From contig NZ_JACMTR010000002.1 in the NCBI RefSeq assembly GCF_014267175.1, positions 3,187,501-3,251,500 of the forward strand: a DNA stretch of 64,000 nucleotides, written 5' to 3'. Shown one piece after another: positions 16,660 through 25,063 of the stretch (position 1 is the stretch's first letter; every line of letters begins with the position of its first letter). The translations under genes and the position numbers were made by a program. This stretch comes from Pseudonocardia sp. C8 (lineage in GTDB: Bacteria; Actinomycetota; Actinomycetes; Mycobacteriales; Pseudonocardiaceae). Below the pieces are notes generated by a model. That model searched no databases. It saw nothing but the letters and a program-made list of their open reading frames with translations, and was not told where the DNA came from.

Positions 16660-18618
16660 TCAGCGCACGAGATCGTCGAAGCGGTGCCCGGCCACCTTGG
16701 CGATCTCGACCAGCGCGGCGGCGTGCTCCTGCGCGGGCGGGTGGCCGAGCCGGCGCCGCGCGGTCGCGAGCAGCGCGGCCCGGTCCCCCGCGTCCCGCAG
16801 GCACACGATCAGCGGGAAGCCGAACCGCTCCCGGTACTCCGCGGCCAGCCCGGCCAGCTCGGCCCGGTCGTCGCCGTCGAGCAGCGCGAGCCCGGCCCGG
16901 TCCCGCCGCACGGCCAGCACACCCGGCGCGACGGAATCGCCCGCCACGTCCCGGCCCGGCCCGTCCCGGTCCGGCGCTGCCGCCCGGTCGCCGGCCGCGT
17001 CCGGTCCGGTCACGAGACCGCCCAGGTCCGGGTAGTGCGCCATCAGCTCCCGCTGCTCCTCCACCGGCGCGGCGAACAGCTCCTCCTGGAACGCCGCCCG
17101 CAGCGCCGCCGGGGTGTCGAACGGGCCGCGGGCGTGCACCCGGGCCGGCACCGGGGTCGGGCCCTCGAAGAGCCGTCCGAACACGTCGGTGAACTCGGCG
17201 CGGTCCAGCGTCGCGGCCCGCTCCGCGGGCACCGCGGCCGGCCGGGACCGTGCGGTCCGCCGACGGCCGGTGTGGAAGAACAGCAGGTTGAGCCCGATCG
17301 CGACGACGCTGCCCGCGGTGATCCCCGAGCCGAGCACGATCTGCGCCCACTGCGGGAGGGCCTGCGCGACGTCCGGCTCGACCGTGACGAACAGGGCGAC
17401 GCCGATCCCCGAGCCGGCGACCACGACGTTGCGGTGGTCGGTGAAGTCCACCTTGGACAGGGTCTGGATCCCGACGACCGCGACGGTCGCGAACATGGCC
17501 AGCGCCGCCCCGCCGAGCACCGGGTGCGGCACCGCCGCCACCAGCGCGCCCGCCTTCGGCACCAGGCCGATGAGGAGCATGAACACACCGGCCGCCGCGA
17601 CCACCCAGCGGCTGGAGACCCGGGTCAGCCGCACCAGGCCGACGTTCTCGGCGAAGCAGGTGTAGGGGAAGGAGTTGAGGACACCGCCCAGGGTCGTGGC
17701 GGCACCGTCGGCACGCAGGGCGCGGGCGACGTCGTCGGACCCGACCCGCTTCCCCACGATCTCACCGGTGGCGATGACGTCACCGGTCGTCTCCACGGCG
17801 GTGATCATCATGACGACGATCATCGAGAGGATCGCGGCGAGCGAGAACTGCGGCCAGCCGAAGTGGAACGGGGTCGTGACGCCGACCCAGTCCGACTCCG
17901 CCACCCCGTGCAGGTCGACCAGCCCGAACGGGGCCGCGGCCAGCGTGCCGAGCACCAGCCCGGCGAGCACGGCCACGGTGGCGAGGAAGCCGCGGAAGAT
18001 CCGCTGGATCAGCACGATCACGGTGAGGGTCCCCAGCGCGAGCGCCAGGTACAGCGGGTTGCCGGGGTCGGGCGCCTCGGCGCCGCCGACGGCGTCGGTG
18101 GCGGCCACCGGCAGCAGCGCCAGCCCGATCACGGTGATCACCGTGCCGGTGACGACCGGCGGGAAGAACCGCAGCAGCCGCGCGACGTAGGGCGCGGCGA
18201 AGAAGGTGACCAGCCCGGCCACGATGACGGCGCCGTAGATCGTGGTCAGGCCCTCGGTGCCGCCGCCGGCGGCCAGCCCGATCGCGATCATCGGAGAGAC
18301 CGCGGTGAACGTGACGCCCTGCAGCAGCGGCAGCCGGACGCCGATCCTGCGCCCCAGCCCGACCGACTGGACGATCGAGGCGATCCCGCAGGTGAACAGG
18401 TCCGCGTTGATCAGGTGGATCAGCTGGCGCTCGTCCAGGCCGATCGCGCTCGCGAGCAGGATCGGGACGACGACGGCGCCGGCGTAGAACGCGAGCACGT
18501 GCTGCATGCCGTACACGGCGAGCCGGCCCGGTGGCGGGACGGCGTCGACGGGATGGACCGGCGCGGTGGACCGGCGGCGTGGTAGGCGCAGTGACGGCAG
18601 TGGAGACCGTGATGTCAT
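16660..18618 (-). CDS. NCS2 purine permease fused to an OHCU-decarboxylase-like domain
   Basis: This 652-residue fusion has an NCS2 xanthine/uric acid permease at residues about 30-445 (VYGMQHVLAFYAGAVVVPILLASAIGL, LLQGVTFTAVSPM, ETTGDVIATGEIVGK, and the NCS2 FAENVGLVRLTRVSSRWV). Residues about 468-652 resemble 2-oxo-4-hydroxy-4-carboxy-5-ureidoimidazoline decarboxylase, the last step from urate to (S)-allantoin. The fold motifs ERFGFPLIVCLRD and ALVEIAKVAGHRFDDLV are kept, but the usual HPDL reads YPDL and the usual EQxxAGL reads RRDRAGL, so activity is doubtful. A charged Asp/Arg-rich insert sits between them. ATG 18618 follows a GAGG. Confidence 0.83.
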   Translation of the reverse strand: MTSRSPLPSLRLPRRRSTAPVHPVDAVPPPGRLAVYGMQHVLAFYAGAVVVPILLASAIGLDERQLIHLINADLFTCGIASIVQSVGLGRRIGVRLPLLQGVTFTAVSPMIAIGLAAGGGTEGLTTIYGAVIVAGLVTFFAAPYVARLLRFFPPVVTGTVITVIGLALLPVAATDAVGGAEAPDPGNPLYLALALGTLTVIVLIQRIFRGFLATVAVLAGLVLGTLAAAPFGLVDLHGVAESDWVGVTTPFHFGWPQFSLAAILSMIVVMMITAVETTGDVIATGEIVGKRVGSDDVARALRADGAATTLGGVLNSFPYTCFAENVGLVRLTRVSSRWVVAAAGVFMLLIGLVPKAGALVAAVPHPVLGGAALAMFATVAVVGIQTLSKVDFTDHRNVVVAGSGIGVALFVTVEPDVAQALPQWAQIVLGSGITAGSVVAIGLNLLFFHTGRRRTARSRPAAVPAERAATLDRAEFTDVFGRLFEGPTPVPARVHARGPFDTPAALRAAFQEELFAAPVEEQRELMAHYPDLGGLVTGPDAAGDRAAAPDRDGPGRDVAGDSVAPGVLAVRRDRAGLALLDGDDRAELAGLAAEYRERFGFPLIVCLRDAGDRAALLATARRRLGHPPAQEHAAALVEIAKVAGHRFDDLVR

Positions 18619-18762
18619 CGGGAGCCTCGTTCCGGAGACGGACGGAGTGCGACCTGCATCACGATGCGCCGGGGACCACCGCGCCCGGCACGGGCGCGGC
18701 CCACGAACACCGGCGGTCCCGACCGCCGGGTTTCGTGCGATCCCACAGTCGACCGGACACCC

Positions 18763-19422
18763 TCAGGCGAGCCCGGACTGGTAGGCGAACACGACCAGCT
18801 GGGCGCGGTCGCGGGCACCGAGCTTGGTCATGGCCCGGCTGACGTGGGTGCGTGCGGTGGCCGGGCTGACCACGAGCCGTTCGGCGATCTCGTGGTTGGT
18901 GAGGCCCTGCGCGACCAGCGCGACGATCTCGCGTTCGCGGGCGGTGAGATCGCCGAGGCGGGGATGCGGGGTCGGGCGCCGCGGTGTGACCTCGACGAAC
19001 TCGCGGATGAGGGTGCGGGTGACGGTGGGGGACAGCAGTGCGGCGCCCTCGGCCACGGTGCGCACTGCGGCGAGCAGCTCGGCGGGTGGGGTGTTCTTGA
19101 GCAGGAACCCGCTGGCCCCGTGCCGCAGCGCGTCGAACACGTACTCGTCCCGCTCGAAGGTGGTCAGGACGATCACCCGGACGCCGTCGAGATCGGGGTC
19201 GGCGGCGATCCGGCGGGTCGCCTCGAGGCCGTCGATCCCGGGCATGCGGATGTCCATGAGCACGACGTCGGGGCGGGTCGCGGCGGCCTGCTCGACCGCC
19301 GCCAGGCCGTCGGCGGCCTCCCCCGCGACCGTGTAGCCGTCCTCGCTGCCGAACAGCGTGCGCAGGCCCATCCGGACGAGGTCCTGGTCGTCGACGAGCA
19401 GGACCGAGATCGGCGTGGTCAC
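18763..19422 (-). CDS. NarL/LuxR-family response regulator
   Basis: This 219-residue protein has a receiver domain with Asp11-Asp12, phospho-acceptor Asp57 (VVLMDIRMPG), a switch Thr in VIVLTTFE and Lys in FLLKNTPP. Residues about 150-210 form the LuxR helix-turn-helix (LTAREREIVALVAQGLTNHEIAERLVVSPATARTHVSRAMTKL). The GTG at 19422 overlaps the kinase stop (GTGA), so the pair is cotranscribed. The target genes are not evident; neither neighbour operon shows a shared repeat. Confidence 0.88.
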   Translation of the reverse strand: MTTPISVLLVDDQDLVRMGLRTLFGSEDGYTVAGEAADGLAAVEQAAATRPDVVLMDIRMPGIDGLEATRRIAADPDLDGVRVIVLTTFERDEYVFDALRHGASGFLLKNTPPAELLAAVRTVAEGAALLSPTVTRTLIREFVEVTPRRPTPHPRLGDLTAREREIVALVAQGLTNHEIAERLVVSPATARTHVSRAMTKLGARDRAQLVVFAYQSGLA

Positions 19423-20636
19423 GGCGAGGTCTCCGGGGTGCGGGGAAGCGTGGCGCGGACCTGGAACGAGTGGGCGCGCGGGCCGGGACCGGCGCGGAAC
19501 GTGCCGCCCAGCTGCGTGACCCGGCGGCGCATGCCGGTGATCCCGATGCCGTCGACCGGGGGCGGGCCGAGGTTCTGGTTGGTGACCTCGACGGTCACCG
19601 CGGCGGCGGTGTGGGCGATCCGCACGTCGGCGTGCTGGTGCGCGGAGTGCTTGATGACGTTGGTCAGGGACTCCTGCAGCACCCGGTAGGCCGCCACGTC
19701 GGCGGCGGGCGGCAGGGGCCGGGGGTCGCCCTCGACGTCGAGGCGGACCGTGATCCCGGCGTCCTCGACCCGGCGGCAGAGCTCCCCGGCCCGCGCGAGC
19801 CCGGGGGTGGGCGCCGCCCGGTCGCGGCCGGGGTCCTCGCGGGGGATCGCGGCGAGCGTGGTGCGCAGCTCCTCGAGGGCGGACCGGCTGGCGTGGCTGA
19901 TCGCCTCCAGGGCGGCCCGGGTCTGCTCGGGACGCGGCCGGGACAGGTGCAGCGTGATGTCGGCCTGCATCTGGATCGCGGCCAGCCCGTGCCCGACCAC
20001 GTCGTGCACCTCCTGGGACAGCCGCAACCGCTCGGCGTCGACCAGGCGCTGCTCGGTGGCGCGGCGCTCGCGGGCGTGCGCGGCGACCACGAGACGGCGG
20101 GCGGCACCGACGGTGGACGGGATCGCGACCCAGGCCAGCAGGGGCAGCAGCCCGGCCGGCCCGTCCAGCGCGGCGTCGTTGGTCCACAGGTGGACGGCCA
20201 GCATCAGGTACACCGCAGCGGCCAGCGGCGCGGAGCGGGCCAGCGGCTGCTGCCGGGCGGCGGTGTACAGGGTCAGCACGACGAACCCGAACAGCGGGCC
20301 GTACGGGTAGCCGGCGGCGAGGTAGGCCCCGACCAGGGCACCGGCTGCGGCTGCGGCCGTGAGCGGCCGTCGGGCGCGGAGCGCGGTGGCGCCGCCCGCG
20401 AGCAGCACCAGCACGACCGCCACCGCGTCGGTCTCGCGATCGACGGTGCTCATCAGGTCCTGCGCCGGCAGGGACACGAGCGACAGCAGGGTCAGCGCGG
20501 CCACGAAGGCCGCGTCCGCCCACCCCTTCCGGGCCCACTGCCGCACCCGATGCCGGGCGCGGGCGGCCCGGTCCGCGCGCACGCGCCCACCGGTCGCCGC
20601 ACCGGCCCTTCCGGATGGGGTCCCGACCGCGGACAT
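19419..20636 (-). CDS. NarL-type sensor histidine kinase (HisKA_3)
   Basis: This 405-residue kinase has 4-5 N-terminal transmembrane segments (residues about 45-185) and no obvious extracytoplasmic sensor domain. The dimerisation/phosphoacceptor helix carries the His in RLSQEVHDVVGHGLAAIQMQADI. The C-terminal HATPase has YRVLQESLTNVIKHSAHQHADV and GIGITGMRRRV. It partners the adjacent regulator. Reverse-strand GATACT (20643-20648) lies 6 nt before the ATG, fitting a leaderless transcript. Confidence 0.87.
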   Translation of the reverse strand: MSAVGTPSGRAGAATGGRVRADRAARARHRVRQWARKGWADAAFVAALTLLSLVSLPAQDLMSTVDRETDAVAVVLVLLAGGATALRARRPLTAAAAAGALVGAYLAAGYPYGPLFGFVVLTLYTAARQQPLARSAPLAAAVYLMLAVHLWTNDAALDGPAGLLPLLAWVAIPSTVGAARRLVVAAHARERRATEQRLVDAERLRLSQEVHDVVGHGLAAIQMQADITLHLSRPRPEQTRAALEAISHASRSALEELRTTLAAIPREDPGRDRAAPTPGLARAGELCRRVEDAGITVRLDVEGDPRPLPPAADVAAYRVLQESLTNVIKHSAHQHADVRIAHTAAAVTVEVTNQNLGPPPVDGIGITGMRRRVTQLGGTFRAGPGPRAHSFQVRATLPRTPETSP

Positions 20637-20717
20637 GGTCCCAGTATCGCCGCTCGCCCGGGTCGCCCGCGCCGGTCGGGAAGCGGCCGTCGGCGTACGT
20701 CCGCGGGCGTAGCCGGC

Positions 20718-21527
20718 TCAGGCGGAGGCCGCGTCCTGCCGGGCCAGCTCGTCCACCAGCGCCTCGGCGGCGGCCCGCAGCTTCGGCACGGCGGAGTCGA
20801 TGAGCTCGTCGGTCATCCGGGTGGTCGGCCCGGAGATCGAGACGGCGGCGGGCAGCGGGCCCTCCAGCGCCACCGCGACGCACCGCACCCCGAGCTCCTG
20901 CTCGCCCTCGTCGATCGCGTAGCCGGTGGCACGCACCTGCTCCAGCGCGGCGTCGAAGGCCTCGATCGAGGTGATCGTGTTGTCGGTGTGGGCGACGAAG
21001 TCGGTGTGCCGCAGGATCTCCCGCACCCGATCGGCCGGCATCCGGGCGAGCAGGGCCTTGCCGACCGCCGTGCAGTGCGGCGAGACCCGGCGCCCGACCT
21101 CGGTGAACATCCGCATCGAGTGCCGGCCCGGCTCCTGGGCGACGTAGACGACCTGGTTGCCCTCGAGCATGGCCAGGTTGGCGCTCTCGCCGAGGTCGTC
21201 GACCAGCTCGGTGAGCCGGGGCTGGGCCCAGATCCCGACCAGCCGCCCCGCGGCGTCCCCGAGGCGCACCAGCCGGGGCCCCAGCGCGTACTCCCGGGAG
21301 GACTGCTGCCGGACGTAGCCGCGGCCGGCCAGGGTGCGGACCAGCCGGTGGATCGTCGGCAGCGGCAGCCCGGACGTCGCCGCGAGGTGCGACAGGCTGA
21401 CCGTGCCGCCCGCGTCGGCCATCGCCTCGAGCAGGTCGACGGCCCGCTCGACGGCCTGCACGGTCCCGGAACGAGCCGGGACGACGCCACCGCCGGCAGC
21501 GTCGAGCCCGGTATCAGATTTCCGCAT
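20718..21527 (-). CDS. IclR-family transcriptional regulator
   Basis: This is a 269-residue regulator. A winged helix lies at about 24-85 (AVERAVDLLEAMADAGGTVSLSHLAATSGLPLPTIHRLVRTLAGRGYV), followed by the IclR effector domain with SPHCTAVGKALLARMP and GYAIDEGEQELGVRCVAV. It lies 10 bp after the racemase-like gene in the permease/racemase/iclR operon, so it is the local regulator of ureide or hydantoin use (AllR-like role inferred). An inverted repeat straddles its own ATG. Confidence 0.87.
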   Translation of the reverse strand: MRKSDTGLDAAGGGVVPARSGTVQAVERAVDLLEAMADAGGTVSLSHLAATSGLPLPTIHRLVRTLAGRGYVRQQSSREYALGPRLVRLGDAAGRLVGIWAQPRLTELVDDLGESANLAMLEGNQVVYVAQEPGRHSMRMFTEVGRRVSPHCTAVGKALLARMPADRVREILRHTDFVAHTDNTITSIEAFDAALEQVRATGYAIDEGEQELGVRCVAVALEGPLPAAVSISGPTTRMTDELIDSAVPKLRAAAEALVDELARQDAASA

Positions 21528-21534
21528 GACGGAA
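21520..21534. promoter_or_regulatory. TTCCG-N5-CGGAA inverted repeat over the iclR start
   Basis: Read on the minus strand it is TTCCGTCATGCGGAA; the arms extend to 7 bp (ATTTCCG/CGGAAAT, 21518-21536). The spacer holds the iclR ATG. It has the same arm sequence and spacing as the site before the NCS1 permease (23866-23880), so both are likely IclR operators. The position would allow the protein to limit its own synthesis within the operon. Confidence 0.55.
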
Positions 21535-21537
21535 ATT

Positions 21538-22335
21538 CTAGACGTTCTCGGCCGGCCGTGCGGCCTCGCGCGCCGCCGGATCCGGTTCGACGGCGGAAAT
21601 CTCGTACGACCCCAGTCCCTGCAGCGGGAAGCCGGTGATCTTCTTGGTGCGGGGGGTGGCGTAGGTCCGTACCTTCGACGTGCCCAGGCCGAGCCGCACC
21701 ATCGACTCCGCGATCGTGACCGCGGCCCGGACCCCGTCCACGACCGGAACGCCCGTCGCGTCGCGGACCCGGGCGTCCAGGCCCGCCATGCCGCCGCAGC
21801 CGAGGCAGATCACCTCGGCGTGGTCGTCGGCGACCGCGCGCTCGGCCTGGTCGACGATCGCGGCGACGGCACGCGCCGGGTCCTGCTCGAGCTCCAGCAC
21901 CGCCAGGCCGGACGCCCGCACCGACGCGCAGCGGCGGTCCAGCCCGGCCAGCAGCAGCCGGTCCTCGATGAGCGGCACCGTCCGGTCCAGCGTGGTCACC
22001 ACCGAGTAGCGGTGCCCGAGGTACAGCGCGGTGGTCGCGGCGGCCTCGGTGATGTCGACGACGGGCACGTCGAGCATCTCCTGCAGGCCCTCGCGGCCGT
22101 GCTCGCCGTAGCCGGCCTGGATCACCGCGTCGAACGGGCCGTCGTAGCGGGCGACGGCGTCCGCGACGCCGACCGCGGCCAGGTAGCTCTCCAGGTTCCC
22201 CTCGACCGACTCGGCGCCGAACCGGGGCGTGAGCCCGACGATCTCGGTGCCGGGAGCGGCGACCGCGCGCGCCGACTCGGCGATCGCCTCGGTGACGGAC
22301 TCGGTGGTGTTGACATTGACGACGAGGATGCGCAC
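21538..22335 (-). CDS. Asp/Glu/hydantoin racemase-superfamily protein lacking the first cysteine
   Basis: This is a 265-residue member of the Asp/Glu/hydantoin-allantoin racemase superfamily (MRILVVNVNTTESVTEAI; TPRFGAESVEG). The second catalytic cysteine region is present (ICLGCGGMAGL, Cys180). At the usual first-cysteine position the sequence reads IQAGYGEHG, with Gly75 instead of Cys. Two-cysteine racemases would not work without it; single-cysteine relatives include decarboxylases. It sits between an NCS1 permease and an IclR gene, so an allantoin/hydantoin-type substrate is likely but the reaction is open. Confidence 0.75.
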   Translation of the reverse strand: MRILVVNVNTTESVTEAIAESARAVAAPGTEIVGLTPRFGAESVEGNLESYLAAVGVADAVARYDGPFDAVIQAGYGEHGREGLQEMLDVPVVDITEAAATTALYLGHRYSVVTTLDRTVPLIEDRLLLAGLDRRCASVRASGLAVLELEQDPARAVAAIVDQAERAVADDHAEVICLGCGGMAGLDARVRDATGVPVVDGVRAAVTIAESMVRLGLGTSKVRTYATPRTKKITGFPLQGLGSYEISAVEPDPAAREAARPAENV

Positions 22336-22352
22336 TCCGGCGGCCTTTCGGA

Positions 22353-23846
22353 TCAGTGCCCGGCGGACCGGACGGCGATGCCCTCACCGGACACCGCGCG
22401 GTAGGTCGTGCCCCGGGGCGCGACCAGGACGGTGAGCACTGCACCGATCGCGGCGCCCAGGAACCAGGAGAACGGGGCGATCGGCTCCATCGCGGGGACG
22501 AACCCGGCCGCGACGGCGACGATCGCGGACGGCACGAACACCGCGACCGCGCGGACGTTGATCCCGCCCCGGTAGTGGTAGGCGCCGTCCGGACGCTCGG
22601 TGTACAGCGCCGGGACGTCGATCCGGCCGCGGCGCACCAGCCAGTAGTCGGCCATGACGATCCCGAACAGCGGGCCCAGCAGCGCGCCGAGCACGCCGAG
22701 GAAGTAGACGATGACCGTCGGGTTGTCGTAGAGGTTCCACGGCAGGATGACCAGCCCGATCACCGCGCTGACGATGCCGGCCCGGCGGAAGTCCAGGAGC
22801 TTGGGCAGCAGGTTGGACAGCGCGTAGCAGGGGGCCACGAAGTTGGCCATCAGGTTCACCGCGACCGTCAGCACGAGCAGCGCGGCCGACGCGACCAGCA
22901 GCAGCGGGGTGTTCGGGATGGTGTTGACGACGTCGCTGGGGCTGGAGATGACCTGGCCGTCGATCCGGAACTGGCCCCCGGCCAGCACGACCGCGACGAC
23001 GCCGAAGAACAGGGTGTTCGGCAGGATCCCCCAGAAGCTGCCGTTCCGGATCGCCGACGGGCTGGTCGAGTTCCGGGTGAAGTCGCAGAAGTTGAGGACG
23101 AACGTGCCGTAGATCGCCGTCCAGAGCGACGCGCCGGCCAGGATCTGCACCCACATCGTCCCGCCGGTCAGCGGCTCGGGCACCGACAGCGCGATGTCCC
23201 CGCCGGTCTGCCACAGCATCCAGCCGGCGAGCCCGGCCAGGGTGACCAGCACGACCGGGCCGGCGAACGCCTCGTAGCGGCGGATGCCGTCCATGCCGTA
23301 GAGCAGGATGCCGACCTGGATCACCCAGAGCGCCAGGAAGCAGATCCAGCCGAGCACGGACAGGCCGAGGAACGACACCTGTTCGAGGGACTCGGCGGCG
23401 GGCACCACGGCCAGCACCATCACGGTGAGCACCTGGGTCGCCAGGTAGGTCTGGATGCCGAACCAGGCGATCGCGACCACGCCGCGGACCAGCGCCGGCA
23501 GCTGCGCGCCCCGGACCCCGAACGAGATCCGGCTCATCACCGGGAACGGCAGGCCGGTCCGGTAGCCCATGTACCCGGCGACCGTGAGGAGCACGAACAG
23601 CAGCAGCGCCCCGATGCCCAGCGACACGAGGATCTGCCAGGCGCCCAGGCCCAGCGCGAACAGCCCGAGCGCGAACCCGTAGTTGCCGAGGCTGTGCACG
23701 TCGACCGCCCACAGCGTGAAGATGTTGTACGCCTTCCACGACCGGCCCTCGACGGTGGTCGGGGCGAGGTCGGTGTTGTACAGGTGCGGGCTGAGGTCGC
23801 CGGTACCGTCCTGCCGGTCCGGCCGGGTCGTGTCGGGGCGCGTCAT
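22353..23846 (-). CDS. NCS1-family nucleobase/allantoin/hydantoin permease
   Basis: This 497-residue permease has 12 predicted helices. NCS1 motifs include LYNTDLAPTTVEGRSWKAYNIFTLWAVDVHSLGNYGFALG near the N-terminus, MSRISFGVRGAQLPALVRG, and NFCDFTRNSTSPSAIRNGSFWGI. It resembles PucI/Mhp1-type cytosine-allantoin-hydantoin carriers. I choose ATG 23846, which has GAGAGG 8 nt upstream; GTG 23855 is in frame but sits directly on that ribosome site. It is first in the operon with the racemase-like gene and iclR, and is divergent from the desaturase. Confidence 0.85.
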   Translation of the reverse strand: MTRPDTTRPDRQDGTGDLSPHLYNTDLAPTTVEGRSWKAYNIFTLWAVDVHSLGNYGFALGLFALGLGAWQILVSLGIGALLLFVLLTVAGYMGYRTGLPFPVMSRISFGVRGAQLPALVRGVVAIAWFGIQTYLATQVLTVMVLAVVPAAESLEQVSFLGLSVLGWICFLALWVIQVGILLYGMDGIRRYEAFAGPVVLVTLAGLAGWMLWQTGGDIALSVPEPLTGGTMWVQILAGASLWTAIYGTFVLNFCDFTRNSTSPSAIRNGSFWGILPNTLFFGVVAVVLAGGQFRIDGQVISSPSDVVNTIPNTPLLLVASAALLVLTVAVNLMANFVAPCYALSNLLPKLLDFRRAGIVSAVIGLVILPWNLYDNPTVIVYFLGVLGALLGPLFGIVMADYWLVRRGRIDVPALYTERPDGAYHYRGGINVRAVAVFVPSAIVAVAAGFVPAMEPIAPFSWFLGAAIGAVLTVLVAPRGTTYRAVSGEGIAVRSAGH

Positions 23847-23865
23847 CGGGCCCACCTCTCACTGG

Positions 23866-23880
23866 TTCCGCAATGCGGAA
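23866..23880. promoter_or_regulatory. Perfect palindrome TTCCGCA-A-TGCGGAA before the NCS1 permease
   Basis: This 15-bp dyad lies 19 bp upstream of the permease ATG, just after an AT-rich stretch (AAAATAAT on the minus strand) that could be the -10. It matches the TTCCG-N5-CGGAA site at the iclR start. A bound IclR dimer here would block transcription initiation of the operon. Confidence 0.62.
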
Positions 23881-23997
23881 TTATTTTGTTGGCTGGTGGA
23901 ATTACGCTAAGGCTGTGGCCGGGCACCCGTCAAGGGGCCACGGCATGGGGGTTCTCCCCACTGCCGACCGTGCCGCGACCGGGAACGATCGGAGATC

Positions 23998-24945
23998 GTG
24001 ACCGACACCCGGCCCGGCGCTCCCCGAGACCTCTCCGACCGGCTCCGCCATCCCGTCCCGCACCTGTTCGTCTACGCGTTCGCGATCGTCCCGGCGATCG
24101 CCCTCGTCGCCGCCGTCCCGCTCGCCTGGGGCTGGGGCCTGACCTGGCTCGACGCCGGTCTCGCCCTCGCGCTGTACGTGATCTCCATGCTGGGCGTGAC
24201 CGTCGGGTTCCACCGCTACTTCACGCACGGCTCGTTCAAGGCCCGGCGCCCGCTGCGGATCGCGCTGGCGGTCGCGGGCAGCCTCGCCGTCCAGGGGCCC
24301 ATCCGGCACTGGGTCGCCGACCACCGCCGCCACCACGCCTACGCCGACGCCGAGGGCGACCCGCACTCGCCGTGGCGGTACGGCACCTCCCCCGCCGCGC
24401 TCGTGCGCGGGTTCTGGCACGCCCACATGGGATGGATCTTCGACCGCTCGCTGACCGACCAGCGCCGGTTCACCCCGGACCTGCTCGCCGACCGGGACAT
24501 CGACCGGGTGCACCGCGGCTTCACCGTGCTGACGATCCTGTCCGTCTTCGGGCCCGGGCTGGTCGGCGGGCTGGCCACCTGGTCGTGGTGGGGCGCGTTC
24601 ACGGCGTTCTTCTGGGCCGGGCTGGTGCGGGTCGCGGTCTCGCACCACGTGGCGTGGTCGACCAACTCGATCTGTCACCTGGTCGGCGAGCGGCCGTGGC
24701 GGGCCCGGGACCGCTCGACCAACGTCTGGCTGCTGGCGATCCCGAGCATGGGCGAGTCCTGGCACAACCTGCACCACGCGGACCCGACCTCGGCCCGGCA
24801 CGGCGTCGGCAAGGGGGAGATCGACATCTCCGCCGGCGTGATCCGGCTGTGCGAGAAGGCCGGCTGGGCCTACGACGTGCGGTGGCCGACCGAGAAGCGG
24901 CTGGCCAAGCTCGCGGTGCGCCCGGAGCAGGCGGCCTCGACCTGA
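23998..24945 (+). CDS. Acyl-CoA/fatty-acid delta-9 desaturase, membrane type
   Basis: This 315-residue membrane-bound di-iron desaturase has the three histidine boxes: HRYFTH (residues about 72-77), HRRHH (with WVADHRRHHAYAD) and HNLHH (GESWHNLHHADPTSARHG). Four hydrophobic segments flank them. It introduces a cis double bond into saturated acyl chains using O2 and an electron donor not encoded nearby. The GTG at 23998 follows GGAG at short spacing. It is divergent from the NCS1 permease. Confidence 0.87.
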   Translation: MTDTRPGAPRDLSDRLRHPVPHLFVYAFAIVPAIALVAAVPLAWGWGLTWLDAGLALALYVISMLGVTVGFHRYFTHGSFKARRPLRIALAVAGSLAVQGPIRHWVADHRRHHAYADAEGDPHSPWRYGTSPAALVRGFWHAHMGWIFDRSLTDQRRFTPDLLADRDIDRVHRGFTVLTILSVFGPGLVGGLATWSWWGAFTAFFWAGLVRVAVSHHVAWSTNSICHLVGERPWRARDRSTNVWLLAIPSMGESWHNLHHADPTSARHGVGKGEIDISAGVIRLCEKAGWAYDVRWPTEKRLAKLAVRPEQAAST

Positions 24946-25023
24946 GGCCGTACCGGCCGGCGGACCGCTCTCCGCGGGCGGCACCCCGCCGCACTCCCGG
25001 CTGTGCGCCGAAGCACGCTCGGC

Positions 25024-25057
25024 AAACTTGCACGCTGTGCACGTTTGTCGCCATACT
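25024..25057 (+). promoter_or_regulatory. Promoter with 23-bp operator before the MFS exporter
   Basis: A near-perfect 23-bp dyad (25024-25046, arms AAACxTGCAC/GTGCAxGTTT) overlaps a TTGCAC -35 (25028-25033). CATACT (25052-25057) follows at 18 bp spacing. The GTG start codon at 25064 is 6 nt after the -10, so the transcript probably begins at the start codon (leaderless). The TetR encoded downstream in the same operon is the likely ligand of the dyad. Confidence 0.62.
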
Positions 25058-25063
25058 AGTTGC

